Shown here: piece by piece, positions 49,819 through 61,185 of the stretch
Position numbering within the stretch: position 1 is the stretch's first letter
Layout: each line of letters begins with the position of its first letter
Assembly (NCBI GenBank): GCA_026874595.1
Contig: CM049322.1
Location: 24,341,400 to 24,405,399 of the forward strand
Length of the DNA stretch: 64,000 bases
Source of the DNA: Sipunculus nudus
Taxonomy: Eukaryota; Annelida; Sipuncula; Golfingiida; Sipunculidae
Direction: 5' to 3'
Program-made: the position numbers and the translations under genes
The notes under the pieces: generated by a model
What the model saw: the letters and a program-made list of their open reading frames with translations, nothing else
Databases searched by the model: none
What the model was told of the DNA's origin: nothing

Positions 49819-50292
49819 AAGGGCCACATGACTGTTGAGGTGTGTATGGTTCTGTGTGGGAGGAGGTCTCCTCTGCATGTAGTGTGGGCATTGTGATATT
49901 CATTCAAGATATAAACCAGTTTGAATCATTATGGGTAGAAAATAACAAGGAGGTCTGGCTTTAGAAGTCAACAACAAATAAAAATCTTTATCAATTCAGC
50001 TCCTCTCCTTTTAAAGATGATACTTTTTTTATTTTCATTTAAAATTATATTAGGCACAACAGGGTCAAATGTTTTATGATTTCTACGACAAATTCAAATT
50101 ATTATCAGGTCATCCTGGGTGATTTGAGGTCTTTTATACATTATTTATCTGATCATTCATGGATCCAAATAAATACATGTTCCTTATGTTCAGAAAAGAC
50201 ACTAGCAAGTACAAAAAAAACATTCAGAGGCAGAACAATAATATTTACTGGAAAAGATTTGTAATTTTAAGAATAAAATGACAAGTATAATA
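49819..50292. other. Spacer, no gene seen
   Basis: AT-rich. No feature beyond short frames. Confidence 0.45.
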
Positions 50293-50402
50293 TTTTTTTA
50301 GCTCGGCTGACCTCCAAGTGATAACATTAACACATATTTTTATTGTCAAATGTATATTTTCCAAAATTTAGCTGAGCGACATGACCCATGGGTCCCATGT
50401 TT
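50293..50402 (+). mobile_element. AGCTCAG element, ~110-bp miniature
   Basis: A head TTTTTTTAGCTCGGCTGACC is followed within 100 bp by the family tail GCTGAGCGACATGACCCATGGGTCCC. No microsatellite or core lies between, so this looks like an internally deleted copy. Confidence 0.6.
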
Positions 50403-50692
50403 AATTCAATCATGTTATTAGTGAACTCTATGAAATGAATTCATTTTGTTTTATTTTATTAAAAAAAAATAGAAATATATAAAATATCTGTTATGATTTT
50501 TATGTATCAGTGTATCATTCTCAATTTCAAAATTTGCCATTCTTCCATTACTTCCAGAGAGATTGGAAGAAACTTCATTCCTTCCAGTTTCATTTGGAAT
50601 ATCTTGTAAGGAATAAGTTGTTTCCTGCCATGGGGCATCTTTGGTCCTTATTGGACTGATCAAATTACACAGTTATTTTATTTATATTACAG

Positions 50693-50719
50693 GTACACTA
50701 GTGATGTGGTGTGGAGACC
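50693..50719 (+). promoter_or_regulatory. 3' acceptor and 5'UTR end of the zinc-finger gene
   Basis: TTTATATTACAG (AG at 50691-50692) is a good splice acceptor 27 bases before the ATG. An in-frame TGA at 50702-50704 excludes upstream coding sequence in this exon, so the intron interrupts the 5'UTR. The upstream exon was not found. Confidence 0.55.
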
Positions 50720-51673
50720 ATGGCAATCCCCACCAATCAGACGTCCCCCACATTACCAGTTCAGCTCCTTGAATCCATCCTGTCTGTGGCAAGGAGGAAG
50801 ATCACTCTCCTCGGTGGTCATACTAATGTTAACTTTTGTCTGACAGCTGTCAGAGTTCCCAGAACCAGGCAAGTTACATGTGAGGATAACAGGTCCAGAC
50901 CGCCCCTAACACAGTGTCAGGACTCTAACAGCAGGTCTCAGTGTGCTGCAGAGAGTCATACAGTGTGCTGCCAGTCAAGTAATGCTGCATCCTCTAACCG
51001 TCCTCCAGAGGAGAAATTGAACATTAGCCCAGCAGATAATTTACTTGCTGAACAAACAGATGATGGAGATGCTGAGACAGTCAGCAGGGGTAAACATTCA
51101 GACTGCGAGTGTCACGCTGTGTTAACTAAATACTCAGGGGAAAATATAGTGGAGTCTATACTTGTTGAGAAGATAAAGGCACCACCGAGGACAGAGCCAT
51201 ATGTGTGTAACCAGTGTACGGACTGCTTCCCGAGCTATGAAGATTTGCTGGAGCATAAGATGGAGAATGCTTGTATGTGGGCTTGTGAGGTCTGTAATAA
51301 AACATTTAGTTTGAAGAAGACACTCAAAAAACATATGCTGTTCCACTCTGTCACAAGAAGACAATCATGCAGGCAGTTTAATAAAAAAGTCCAACCTTTC
51401 TCTGATACTGAGAATCAACTTGACCTTAGGTGTTGTAGAAACAGCCTGCCATACACAAAAAAATCCCGTCAAAATATTACGAGCAGAATGAAGCAGCAGA
51501 TGACAAGGTACAGCTTGTCCAGAAAGTTACTGAGGGATGCTGGTAAAGCCTGTCCACAGACACAGGTTAATACCACAGCAGTCAAACGCAGATCTGACAA
51601 GAAAAAGAGACACGGCATGGCTACTCACAATCTGAATTATCATATGTCTAGGTGGTCTAGGACAAGGTCTTAA
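50720..51673 (+). CDS. Two-finger C2HC/C2H2 zinc-finger protein
   Basis: A 317-residue frame starts at an ATG in a near-ideal Kozak context (ACCATGG) and ends at TAA after RWSRTRS. The N-terminal 160 residues are Ser/Cys/Gln-rich and have no recognised domain. A first finger-like module at about residues 163-185 has C-x2-C-x12-H-x5-C. A second at about 189-209 is canonical C2H2, C-x2-C-x12-H-x3-H, with the FSLKKTL helix. The last ~105 residues are basic (Lys/Arg clusters such as KRRSDKKKRHG), consistent with a nuclear signal. Nuclear nucleic-acid or protein binding is inferred from family knowledge. With a single canonical finger, specific DNA recognition alone is unlikely. The coding sequence sits in one exon between two 2.6-2.9-kb repeat copies, so it could also be a retrogene or part of a longer gene. 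Confidence 0.8.
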   Translation: MAIPTNQTSPTLPVQLLESILSVARRKITLLGGHTNVNFCLTAVRVPRTRQVTCEDNRSRPPLTQCQDSNSRSQCAAESHTVCCQSSNAASSNRPPEEKLNISPADNLLAEQTDDGDAETVSRGKHSDCECHAVLTKYSGENIVESILVEKIKAPPRTEPYVCNQCTDCFPSYEDLLEHKMENACMWACEVCNKTFSLKKTLKKHMLFHSVTRRQSCRQFNKKVQPFSDTENQLDLRCCRNSLPYTKKSRQNITSRMKQQMTRYSLSRKLLRDAGKACPQTQVNTTAVKRRSDKKKRHGMATHNLNYHMSRWSRTRS

Positions 51674-53068
51674 CCTCAGTATTTCATAATAATACTAACT
51701 GTCATCAGACAAACCAATATGACTTCATAAATACCTGTTTCCTCATACTCTACTAGAATTATGCTGAGATCACACAGGGACTCCCCCTATGTTTCAGGAT
51801 GCAGACATCTGGCTGAACCAAGTGCGTGACCTTGGGTCATGCACAGATCAAAGTGACCCTGTAAATCCTTCATGTCACTGGGCTAAACCTTCATTTTAGG
51901 AAATCAGAGTTTTCTTATCGATTTGGTTTGAAATGTATGACATGGTCTGTTATTGTGTAAATGGAGTCAACCTTAGTCTTCCAGATCTGTTTAAAAATAT
52001 CTTTAAAAAACGGATCAGCATTTCCTGTGGTGTAAAGCAATCTGTTACCAACCACAAATTCACACAAATAATATAATATTCACTGATCCATGATGACAAA
52101 ATAAGCATACTGGATGCAGCAAGGTGTACTATAACTCTCTTCTACATCTTTCAACGCATCAAATATGTATAAATATGTCAGGAGGTATAACATATTCTTT
52201 ATCTATTTAAATATGTATAGAATGTTACTATTGTATTATACTTCTGATATACTGGTACTTTAAGTTGTAAAGTTTCTCATCTCACATTGATTCCTTTTCT
52301 ATTTTCTCAATCCATTAATAGTATTCCAAACTGTTAGACTTGTACATTCTGAATGAAGTGGAGCTTTTTTGTTATGTGGAGAAGATATGCAGGATGCCTA
52401 ACTGAGATCTCCTTCTAATGTCTGGGGACCGTGATATTTGTTTGAATGAAGTTTGTGATTTAATTTAAGAATCTGATCCAGTGCAAACTATTTCATCATC
52501 CCTGAAATGTGAGAGGATTCTAACTTTAGATGACAGACTAATCTTGACTTTTTGTTAAACCTCATTTCTACATGTTCTCATTTGCATAATTTCAGTGTAA
52601 CAGTATCAGTGCTTTCTTGTAACAATATCCATGCTTTCTTAATTTAATACATGTGAAAATTTGAAAAATGATGAAGTCCATGCATTGCAGAGAAATACAG
52701 GCCTTGTAAAAAAAAATCGACTTTAAACAAAACTCATGTTTCATATTTTATTTATTTAAAGTGACTTTTTTTATTTTAACCAACTTTGAATGTATGAAAT
52801 TGTCCCTCCAGACATAAACATAAGGAGTTATAAAGTTATATAACAAAGTGAACACAAATAAAACCTCAAGAAAGTTTATTAAAAGTTTATTTTAAGAAAT
52901 AAATTTTGAAAGAAAACTAAATGGAAAACATCCAATGGCAGTGTAAAAAATCAGCTAACTACATGCAGAACCACATATTTAAATAAAAATTTAATGTTTA
53001 CACTGGCATCTCTTCACACAGAACCATATCAAAATCATTTCTAAAGCTAATGTTCGTACTGGCATCTC
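51674..53068. other. 3' flank of the zinc-finger gene, no second gene
   Basis: Includes the probable 3'UTR. No strong AATAAA site was fixed. The final part (about 52900-53065) carries ACTGGCATCTCTT twice and may belong to the end of the hAT remnant that follows. Confidence 0.45.
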
Positions 53069-54600
53069 TTATTCTCTGTGTAAACTAAAATTTTGTGTAT
53101 CGTTTGTTAACATTTTGTTATTCATTGACCTGTAGCAGAAAGCAAGTTTCCCTGCTTTTTCTAGTCCAAGGCTAGTTCTTAAGGAACCATATTTGAACTT
53201 CAGAGTGCTAAAACTGCATTCAAGTCCTATACCGGTGGCAAAAGCTGATACAAGCTTGTTAGCCACTGCACACAAGTTACTGCTAAAGGCAAGCCTCTTC
53301 CCAGCAGCCCACCACACAGGGGGGAACAATAGTGCTCAGGCAGCTGCTTTCATATTGCCCTGTACCAACCAGAGAAAGGGTGATGTCAGCTTGTCTCATG
53401 ATCCATGTTCTTGATCATCTCTGTGCCCTGGTGAACTTGGTTAGGTGACAGACGCTTGCCTCTGTAACGATGATCCAGTATATTGGCAGTCAGAAATGCT
53501 GGTCCTTCTTAGGCATGGACACTGCATTTTTGGGCCATTTTCAAAATCTTAGGATTGTCAGAAGTTTTGATGTTATCCAGCAGATCAAGCCACACTTCAG
53601 CAGCCTCAGCAATAGTGGCTGAGTCAGACTGTAGTTATTGAGAGCTACTCCAACTGTGTCAAAAACTGACAACAGATCACAAGCTCCTGATGAATGTGCA
53701 TGTTTTCCAGATACTTTCTGGAGCACTTGATGAAAGCAGGTCAGCACCAACAAGAGATACCCAGTATTTGCTGTTTTAGTCCAAGGAGTCACAAACTATG
53801 TTCCAGCGAGTCTTTGCTGGTAGTGGGGTTTGTTAAGTCCTTTTTCTTTGAGCTTGGCTGAAGCTGCATGCACATTACTTAGATATTTCAGTACTGCAAT
53901 GATTTGGTTGATTGTTGATGACTGTTCTTTGTCAATATCTTTAGCCAGTAGGTTCAGGAGATGTGCTTGACAGCTGCAAGTAAGGACCTCATCATGCATA
54001 TCAGATGAAAGCTTCCTTTTCATTGATGTCGTGTTTGCAGCTCCATCGGTCACAGCCCTTACTACTTTAACTTGAAACAAAGCTTGGACCTTCTCAATAG
54101 CTGCAGCTGTGACACTTGCCAGGTAGTCTGCAGTGTGACACTTGCCAGGTAGTCTGCAGTGTGGGGCTTCACAGTTGTATCAGTGGTCTCAACTTGAAGT
54201 AAAAAGGGACTTCCTGCCACTGTTATTGAAAAACCAATAAATGGATCATATGTGATGTTAGACCATCCAGTAGATCCCAGTACAGTTCCTTTTACTTTTT
54301 TCAGTTCCTGCTGATACACTTCATCAAGTTATGGGCCTGCAACCTGGTGTCTTTCTGCCAACTTTACTTCTGGTAGTAGCATGGAGTATTTGCAAAATTC
54401 TTCACTGTCCACAAGAGCGAAGGCTGAGTTGGTAGCAACTACTGCCCCGCACAGCTGAAGATTTAATTGGTGTATCTGATCACCAGTTGTTTTCACACAT
54501 AACATTAGATGTGGCTCCTGCCCTCTGTTTATCACCGATGTTATCACTGGAGCTGCTTTTAACCAAACCCGTCATGCATTAATCTTCAAGTCCCTCCCAC
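53069..54600 (-). pseudogene. Broken hAT-superfamily transposase (DUF659-type)
   Basis: Read on the minus strand from 54600 down, fragments of one protein appear in order but in shifting frames. An F.LVDSEEFCKY..LLPE segment (54547-54329) is followed by the DUF659 core with GWSNITYDPFIGFSI and TVKPHTADYLA (54319-54130), then VTDGAAN with a Cys/His-containing C.CQAHLLNLLAKDI segment (54080-53800). Next come A..AAEVWLDLLDN and ILDHRYRG segments (about 53620-53440) and the C-terminal dimerisation region LECSFSTLKFKYGSLRTSLGLEKAGKLAF (53329-53069). These motifs match hAT transposases (family knowledge). Several frameshifts and stops make it inactive. One break coincides with a 26-bp tandem duplication at 54110-54161. 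The N-terminal BED finger and the element ends were not found. Confidence 0.85.
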
Positions 54601-54923
54601 ATCTTTGTTTCAGCCAATCACTGAATGACACGCACCATATCCCTCAGCCTGGTGACAGCCAGGCTCGATATCAGTATCAAAGCTTTAAAGAAAGTCTTTG
54701 ATATGATCTACAGCAAAGATCAAACCCAGTAATAATAACCTACTCAGTAAGAGCTAGTCCAGGCAAGACTGAAATCAACAGTCACAAAATGGGGCTTCAT
54801 GTAGGTATCTTAAATTTTTACCTGCTGAATAGAAAAGCATTATTAGAGCTAATTCAAACCAAAACTTCCCTTAAATGCCTATGTCTCAGGTGTATATTAA
54901 GTCAATTGAAAAAAAATTGATGA
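54601..54923. other. Spacer, no gene seen
   Basis: A small hairpin AGCCTGG/CCAGGCT lies at about 54647-54666. Nothing else recognised. Confidence 0.45.
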
Positions 54924-55230
54924 TTTTTTAGCTCAGCTGACTGAAAGTCATCTGTGATCACTCTTTGCCTGTCTTCCATCCGTCTGTCCGTCCATTAACC
55001 ATGCACAAAAACGTAACCACTGGATCTAGAATCTTAAATTGACATCCAGGGACGTCCATGAAAAACCTCCTTGGAAACCTGAAATTAGGTCTCTGTTACC
55101 CATATCTTCTCAGCTATGCTTCAGTTGAATTAGGATACCATCTACAAAATTTGGCATTCAGATGATAAAATTCCATTTGTGAATGTCTTCCTAGTTGGCA
55201 GTGCGTCATGATCCCTGGATCACTTGTTTT
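54924..55230 (+). mobile_element. AGCTCAG element, single-core ~307-bp copy
   Basis: The head TTTTTTAGCTCAGCTGACTG is followed by a CCGTCTGTCCGTCC tract. The core pieces GTAACCACTGGATCTAGAATCTTA and AGGTCTCTGTTACCCATATC (complement of the cores at 25.9-27.7 kb) come next. The tail is GTCATGATCCCTGGATCACTTG. It is the minimal version of the six-core element at 25609-27868. The left hairpin arm is kept but the right arm is truncated. Confidence 0.75.
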
Positions 55231-55694
55231 ATTTTTTTATAATGATTCAAGTCATACCAGCCCTGCACACATGGCAATGTGTAACTCTGTCCTGTTCATC
55301 TTGAAACTTGGTATATCTTGACATGTACATGGTGAACCTGACCTCTTTAAATCAGCATTACCTCAATCTGATAATCTGCAAATATAGTTTATTGTTGATG
55401 TGTATAATATTTCATTGATAACCTGTATATTTCAGTGGCTTGAGTTATGGATATTGCTTATAAATATTTTTAGCAATCATTTTATGATATTCCCATTTAT
55501 GTAATGATGAGCAGTTTAACACAGTTCAATAGATCCATGACTTTTATAGTGTTAAAATAAGTTACTTGAGTTAGTGATCACAGATAAATGACAGCTTCTT
55601 GTTATATTCATTTATGTTATATATTCTGCTTTACAATCATTTCTTTATTCTTATTTTCTGTCCTTGGAATTTCACAACTCAGGATTACATTGCC

Positions 55695-56575
55695 ATGACA
55701 GTTCACAGAATCCAGCATCATCCTCTAGTTAACACAGTCAGGTCTACAGTTAGCAGAATCCAGCATCATCCTCTAGCTCACACAGTCAGGTCTACAGTTA
55801 TCAGAATCCAGCATCATCCTCTAACTCACAGAGTCAGGTCTACTGTTATCAGAATCCAGCATCATCCTCTAGTTAACACAGTCAGGTCTACAGTTATCAG
55901 AATCCAGCATCATCCTCTAGCTCACACAGTCAGGTCTACAGTTATCAGAATCCAGCATCATCCTCTAGTTAACACAGTCAGGTCTACAGTTAGCAGAATC
56001 CAGCATCATCCTCTAGCTCACACAGTCAGGTCTACAGTTATCAGAATCCAGCATCATCCTCTAACTCACACAGTCAGGTCTACAGTTATCAGAATCCAGC
56101 ATCATCCTCTAGCTCACACGGTCAGGTCTACAGTTATCAGAATCCAGCATCATCCTCTAGTTCACACAGTCAGGTCTACAGTTATCAGAATCCAGCATCA
56201 TCCTCTAGTTCACACAGTCAGGTCTTCAGTTAGCAGAATCCAGCATCATCCTCTAGCTCACACAATCAGGTCTACAGTTAGCAGAATCCAGCATCATCCT
56301 CTAGTTAACACAGTCAGGTCTACAGTTATCAGAATCCAGCATCATCCTCTAGCTCACACAGTCAGGTCTACAGTTATCAGAATCCAGCATCATCCTCTAG
56401 TTCACACAGGTCTACAGTTATCAGAATCCAGCATCATCCTCTAGCTCACACAGTCAGGACTACAGGTAGCAGAATCCAGCATCATCCTCTAGTTCACACA
56501 GTCAGGTCTACAGGTAGCAGAATCCAGCATCATCAAGCAGTTCACACGGTCTGGTTTACAGTTAGCAGAATCAAA
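55695..56575. repeat. 48-bp minisatellite, about 18 copies
   Basis: The unit core AGAATCCAGCATCATCCTCT plus YACACAGTCAGGTCTACAGTTA recurs every 48 bp. Being 16 codons long it keeps a 281-codon plus-strand frame open (55599-56444), until a 4-bp deletion at about 56409 shifts the frame. The frame's start region is AT-rich and unlike a gene, so this is treated as noncoding. Confidence 0.9.
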
Positions 56576-57351
56576 CATGAGTCATTAGTCCACACAAGAT
56601 TCCCATCTAGAGCAAGTTACAATGGTATATTGTTACATGACATAAGTGATAGATAAACACTAGATAAAGGGTACAGTTAGTAAATATGTTTATTCATAAA
56701 CTGTTATTTGTTATAAAAAGCTATCGTACTTAATAATAATAATAGAAAATATTCAAGATGATTTTATTGGTCACACATGAACTAGCTGCTACTGTTAGCT
56801 GTATATATAGAAGCCTGTCCTTCATGTATGTGCAATATTACCTGTGATGTCAGTGAATGAATTGCTCTGTACTGACAGTGTACAAGTGTCTCTGTTTCTT
56901 ATATATTGAAGCATTAAATATTTGCAGATGTATAAAATAAAGCAAAAGAAAAAGAAAGTCTGACTTGTCACAGTTTTTGTCATTTCAGTTAATTGGGAGT
57001 CATCCAGCCTTTGGTTGTGTCTGTTGTCATTACTTCAACAGGGCACAAATTGTAACCAGTGGACCAAAACTTAGAACCTATTAACAAGGGAGGTCCCTGA
57101 AAAATATCTTTGTAAAAAATATGTATTTCAATAATATTTGGAACAAAAAATGGATGTATTGCTATAAATCTTGCTTTTCAGACTGTTCACAGACAGTTCA
57201 TCAGGTCCCACCTGTATTGTTAATGAACCTGTCAGCTAATGCAAATACAAAGAGTTGTCCTTGTGATTATATGACCCTCATGCCTGCCTATCTCAGAAAT
57301 GACAGGAGCTACCATCACTAAATTTTATGTAAATGTTGGCCACATGACACA
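56576..57351. other. Spacer, no gene seen
   Basis: No feature recognised. The block just before 57352 resembles sequence after 60960 and may be old flanking repeat. Confidence 0.4.
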
Positions 57352-58052
57352 TTTTTTTAGCTCAGCTGACTCTTAAGTCATCTGAGCTATAGGCGTGGTC
57401 CAGTGTCCTTCGTCCTTCCGTCCATCCGTAGATGTGGCATCTTTTGAATCCGTAGGACCTAGGAATCCAAAAATCAGCATAATGTTACATGTCCCCAAGA
57501 TCTCCTACCAAGTCGAAAACTGGATCTTTGTGACTTCGTTCCTTTGAGGATTTAAGGAAAAACCTCAATTTTTTATTAAAAACCTATTTTTCACTTCAGG
57601 ACTGCCTAATATCAAAACCACTCATCTGTTTTTCCTCATATTTACCATAAATATTCCTCTTTATAGTTCCTATGTACATGCCAGAATTTAAGTCTGTTAA
57701 GAATAATTTCTTTAAGTTATGGGCCTGAACATAATGGACTTGTAAAAAATCAGGAAAAATATTTACTCACTTAACATGAAAAATTTTGAAACTAGAGTAT
57801 TTTCCCAAGTATATAACTATGTTTAATTAAGATTCAATTGTTTTTGATTCAATTAGATCTGAATTTTGTAAATTTTTTAAGTTATTACCATAAAAAAAAA
57901 CAGTACCTTAAATTTTGCCCAACTTTGACCATGGCACATTTTTTTCCTGTAAGTACCATTGATTTAATTTTCACACCATGTAAACATAAGTATTTAATTT
58001 GTTAAAAACTGAAATTTGAAAATAAAAGCCTGAAAATTAGGCTAGTTATTGA
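57352..58052 (+). mobile_element. AGCTCAG element, head plus one ~680-bp core, tail missing
   Basis: Head TTTTTTTAGCTCAGCTGACT with its hairpin partner AAGTCATCTGAGCT, a degenerate CCGTCC tract, then one core homologous to 47330-47830. It ends directly at the head of the next copy (58053), so the two form a head-to-tail pair. Confidence 0.75.
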
Positions 58053-60912
58053 TTTTTAGCTCAGCTGACTATAAGTCATCTGAGTATAGTCGTGGTCCAT
58101 TGTCTGTCGTCCGTACGTCTGTCTATCTGTCTGTCCGTCCGTAAGACTGGCACGTTTCGACACCATTGGTCCTACGAATCTGAAATTTGGCATACAGTTA
58201 TATGTCCCCAAAATCTCCTACCATGCCGAAAATTTGGTCAATAGGACTTCATTCCTTCGAGATGTTAAGGAAAAACCTCAATTTTTTATTAGAAATCTAT
58301 TTTCACACTTCAGGACTGCCTAATATCAAAACCACTCATCTGGTTTTCTTCATATTTACCATTAATATTCCTCTATATAGTTCCTATGTACATGCCAGAA
58401 ATTAAGTCAGTATTATTTCATTTAAAAAAGTTATAGGCCCAAACATAATGAACTTTGTAAAAAAATCAGGAAAGATATTTGGTCACTTAAGACCAAAAGT
58501 GTAAAAGGTATGGACTTTTTCTCAGTAATACAACTTAAATTAATCAAAATTTAATTGTATACCAAAATTAGATCAAAATCTGTTAAACTTTTTTAAATAT
58601 CGGCAAAAATATAAAATTGGTACCTTAAATTTTGCCCAAGTTTGACCATGGCACGTTTTTTTCCTGTAACTGCATGCTGTGGATTTAATTTTCAAAGCAT
58701 GTTTTTATTTGCATTTCAACTGTTAACACCAAAAATTTGAAACCAGTTGATCAAAAACTGTAGATTTAATTCAAGTTTTCAAGCACCATGTCACATATAT
58801 ATTGTTTACATCAAGCTAGTGTTATGCAGTTTGCTAGAGCTCATCTCCCCAGCTTCAGCTCTAAGTTCCTTAAATTTGGCATACAGTTAGATGTCTCCAA
58901 AACCCCCTACCATGCCAAGAATTTGGTCACTAGGACTTAATTCCTTCGAGATATTAATGAAAAACTTCATTTTTCCATTAAAAACCCATTGTTACACTTT
59001 AAGACTGCCTAATATCAAAACCACTGATCTGACTTTGATCATATATAATATACATATCTTTCTGTACATTCACTATGCACATGCCAGAAATGATGTCAGT
59101 ATTGTGTAATTGTTTTAAGTTATGGGCCCAAACATAATGCACTTTGTAAAAAATCAAGAAATATATTTACTCCCTTAACAAGAGGATTGCTGAAGCTAGA
59201 GATTTTTGTCAGAGATGTAACATTATTTAATCAAGATTCAATTGAATACCCAAAATTAGTTCTGAATTTTTCAAATTTTATAAGTTATTAGTATAAATAT
59301 AAAATTAGTACCTTAAATTTTGCCCAACTTTGACCATGGCACGTTTGTGTCCTGAGAGCACTGTTGATATAATTTTCATCTCATGCACACATAAGGATTT
59401 CATCTTTGTAGTTTAGAAAGCTGAAAGAAATTGGCAAAATATTGGAGCTTTTTATTATGGTTTTAATGAGACTATGTCAGACCCAGGCTAGGTAGCCCCT
59501 CTTGAGTCACCTGTATGTTGACCTTGTTGATCTTTCATCAAATTATGCATGCCTGAGGCGAGGCATTCACTGGGGCAGCCAGGCAGCTAATGCCCAGCCA
59601 CAGTTGATCAAGGTGTCCAACCTAACTCATCTAATAGTTGTTTTGAAAAACAACATAACAATAAATAATAAATTAATAAATTTATATTGGTTTTTAATAA
59701 CAAATTAAAGAAAAATTAATAGAAAGGAAAATGTTAGTTGATGAGTAACAGAAAATTAACTTGCAGCTACTGATGATGTAAGAATCTTGTATGGATGGAT
59801 AGAATGTTAATGTCAGTGTTATTCCAAATAACACCATGCAGTCACCTATGGTATTTTCAGTTCAGTTTTAATGATAAAAAAATAAATCATATTATTCATT
59901 ACTAATCATTAGGGATCATATGAAGGAAATAAATGATAGACAAAGATGCAGTTGATAATATTAATCTAGATTCCTACTGTGTCTAGTGTGTAGATTGATG
60001 TGAAAGTAGTCGAAAGTGAATATATTACATTTATTTTTTATTAATATAAATAAAAGCCATAAAACCAGGTACTTATGATCATTATTTAAATTTGTGAATT
60101 TTGTATATTCTGGATTCTCAACATCATTGTTTGGCTAAAACTGAATAAATACTAGACATGGTGCGAATGCTTTGCAAATGTATTTGAATATGAATATGAA
60201 TATGTATTGCATTAAAACATTTTATTGCATAAGAATGGGAATTCAGGTAAAAATGAAAGTATTTGAATACCAGTGCAGATACTTTCAAAATGTATTCATG
60301 AATGCATTCATGAATATATTCTATGATGTTATTTTAATAATCATTTCCATTATATTTTATTTTTAAAAAATCATATGATTTTCTTATTATTTTTTTAAAT
60401 AAAAATTCTATTGGCACAATATTTGAAATTAAATTTTAATAAATAGTTAAACTCTTTTATTATAAGTGCTGCTTATGAGTTATATGGCCAAGTCAAAATC
60501 TGTGTGACAAAAGCGCTCCATTTGTTAATAAAATAAATCAATCCTCTTCACTTTATAATATATATATATATAATATATATTATACAAAAAAATAGATTCA
60601 ATTGAACAAATGTGTAAACTACTGAAATGTCAACAGTTAATCAAAAAGCCAACTTATGATCATGGTAATAGTACAGATCATTTGTTCACAAACTGCTCAC
60701 ATGCTTCAGTTTCAACATTAGGAATCACATGGTCAGGTCACAATATATTATTTGCAACAATTTATTGCTTATCAATAAAAACCAATCATATTTACCCACC
60801 ATGGCCTATATTACCTCTTCCTCTTACACTTTATCTCCATTTGATATTATTTTAGATTTTGACCTTCAAGGTCAACTTCAGCTGAGCACAGTGACCCATG
60901 GGTCCCTTGTTT
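58053..60912 (+). mobile_element. AGCTCAG hairpin element, 2.9-kb copy
   Basis: Same order as 47206-49818: hairpin head, CCGT/CTGT microsatellite, two ~680-bp cores (CATACAGTTA near 58193 and 58880), the shared unique part, and the tail CAGCTGAGCACAGTGACCCATGGGTCCC. Similarity to the other copy is high over nearly the whole length (by eye). The main differences are short indels and a small extra AT/TA block near 60557-60600. Confidence 0.85.
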
Positions 60913-61103
60913 ATTTATGTTTAGGTGGTGCAACCTGCATTGACAGTTTTTAGCAAACCTTTAAGCTTATACTAATGTTTGGTAGAGTTTGTTGTTCTCG
61001 TCTGTATGTTAAGCCATACTATCTTAATAACGGCAGGAGCTAGTATCACTCAATATTATCCAAAATATCAGTCATATTAAAAACTATCAGGTTGACCCTA
61101 TTT
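60913..61103. other. Short spacer before the satellite
   Basis: No gene. Ends in TTTTT just before the hairpin at 61104. Confidence 0.5.
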
Positions 61104-61185
61104 TTATGCCCCCGCCACAAAGTGGCCGGGGCATAAAGTTTTACCCATGTCCGTCATTCCGTCCTTCCGTCATTCCGAAATCAAA
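61104..61185 (+). mobile_element. TTATGCCCC hairpin and TCCGTC microsatellite bordering the satellite
   Basis: TTATGCCCCCGCCAC and GTGGCCGGGGCATAA form a 15-bp-arm hairpin with an AAA loop (61104-61136). CCGTCATTCCGTCCTTCCGTC-like sequence follows. This is the same plan as the AGCTCAG elements but a different sequence. It may be the terminus of the element that carries the satellite. Confidence 0.65.

Noticed and set aside
55599-56444. 281-codon protein with 16-residue repeats
   Set aside because: The 48-bp minisatellite keeps the frame by its length, a 4-bp deletion breaks it within the array, and the lead-in is AT-rich noncoding sequence.
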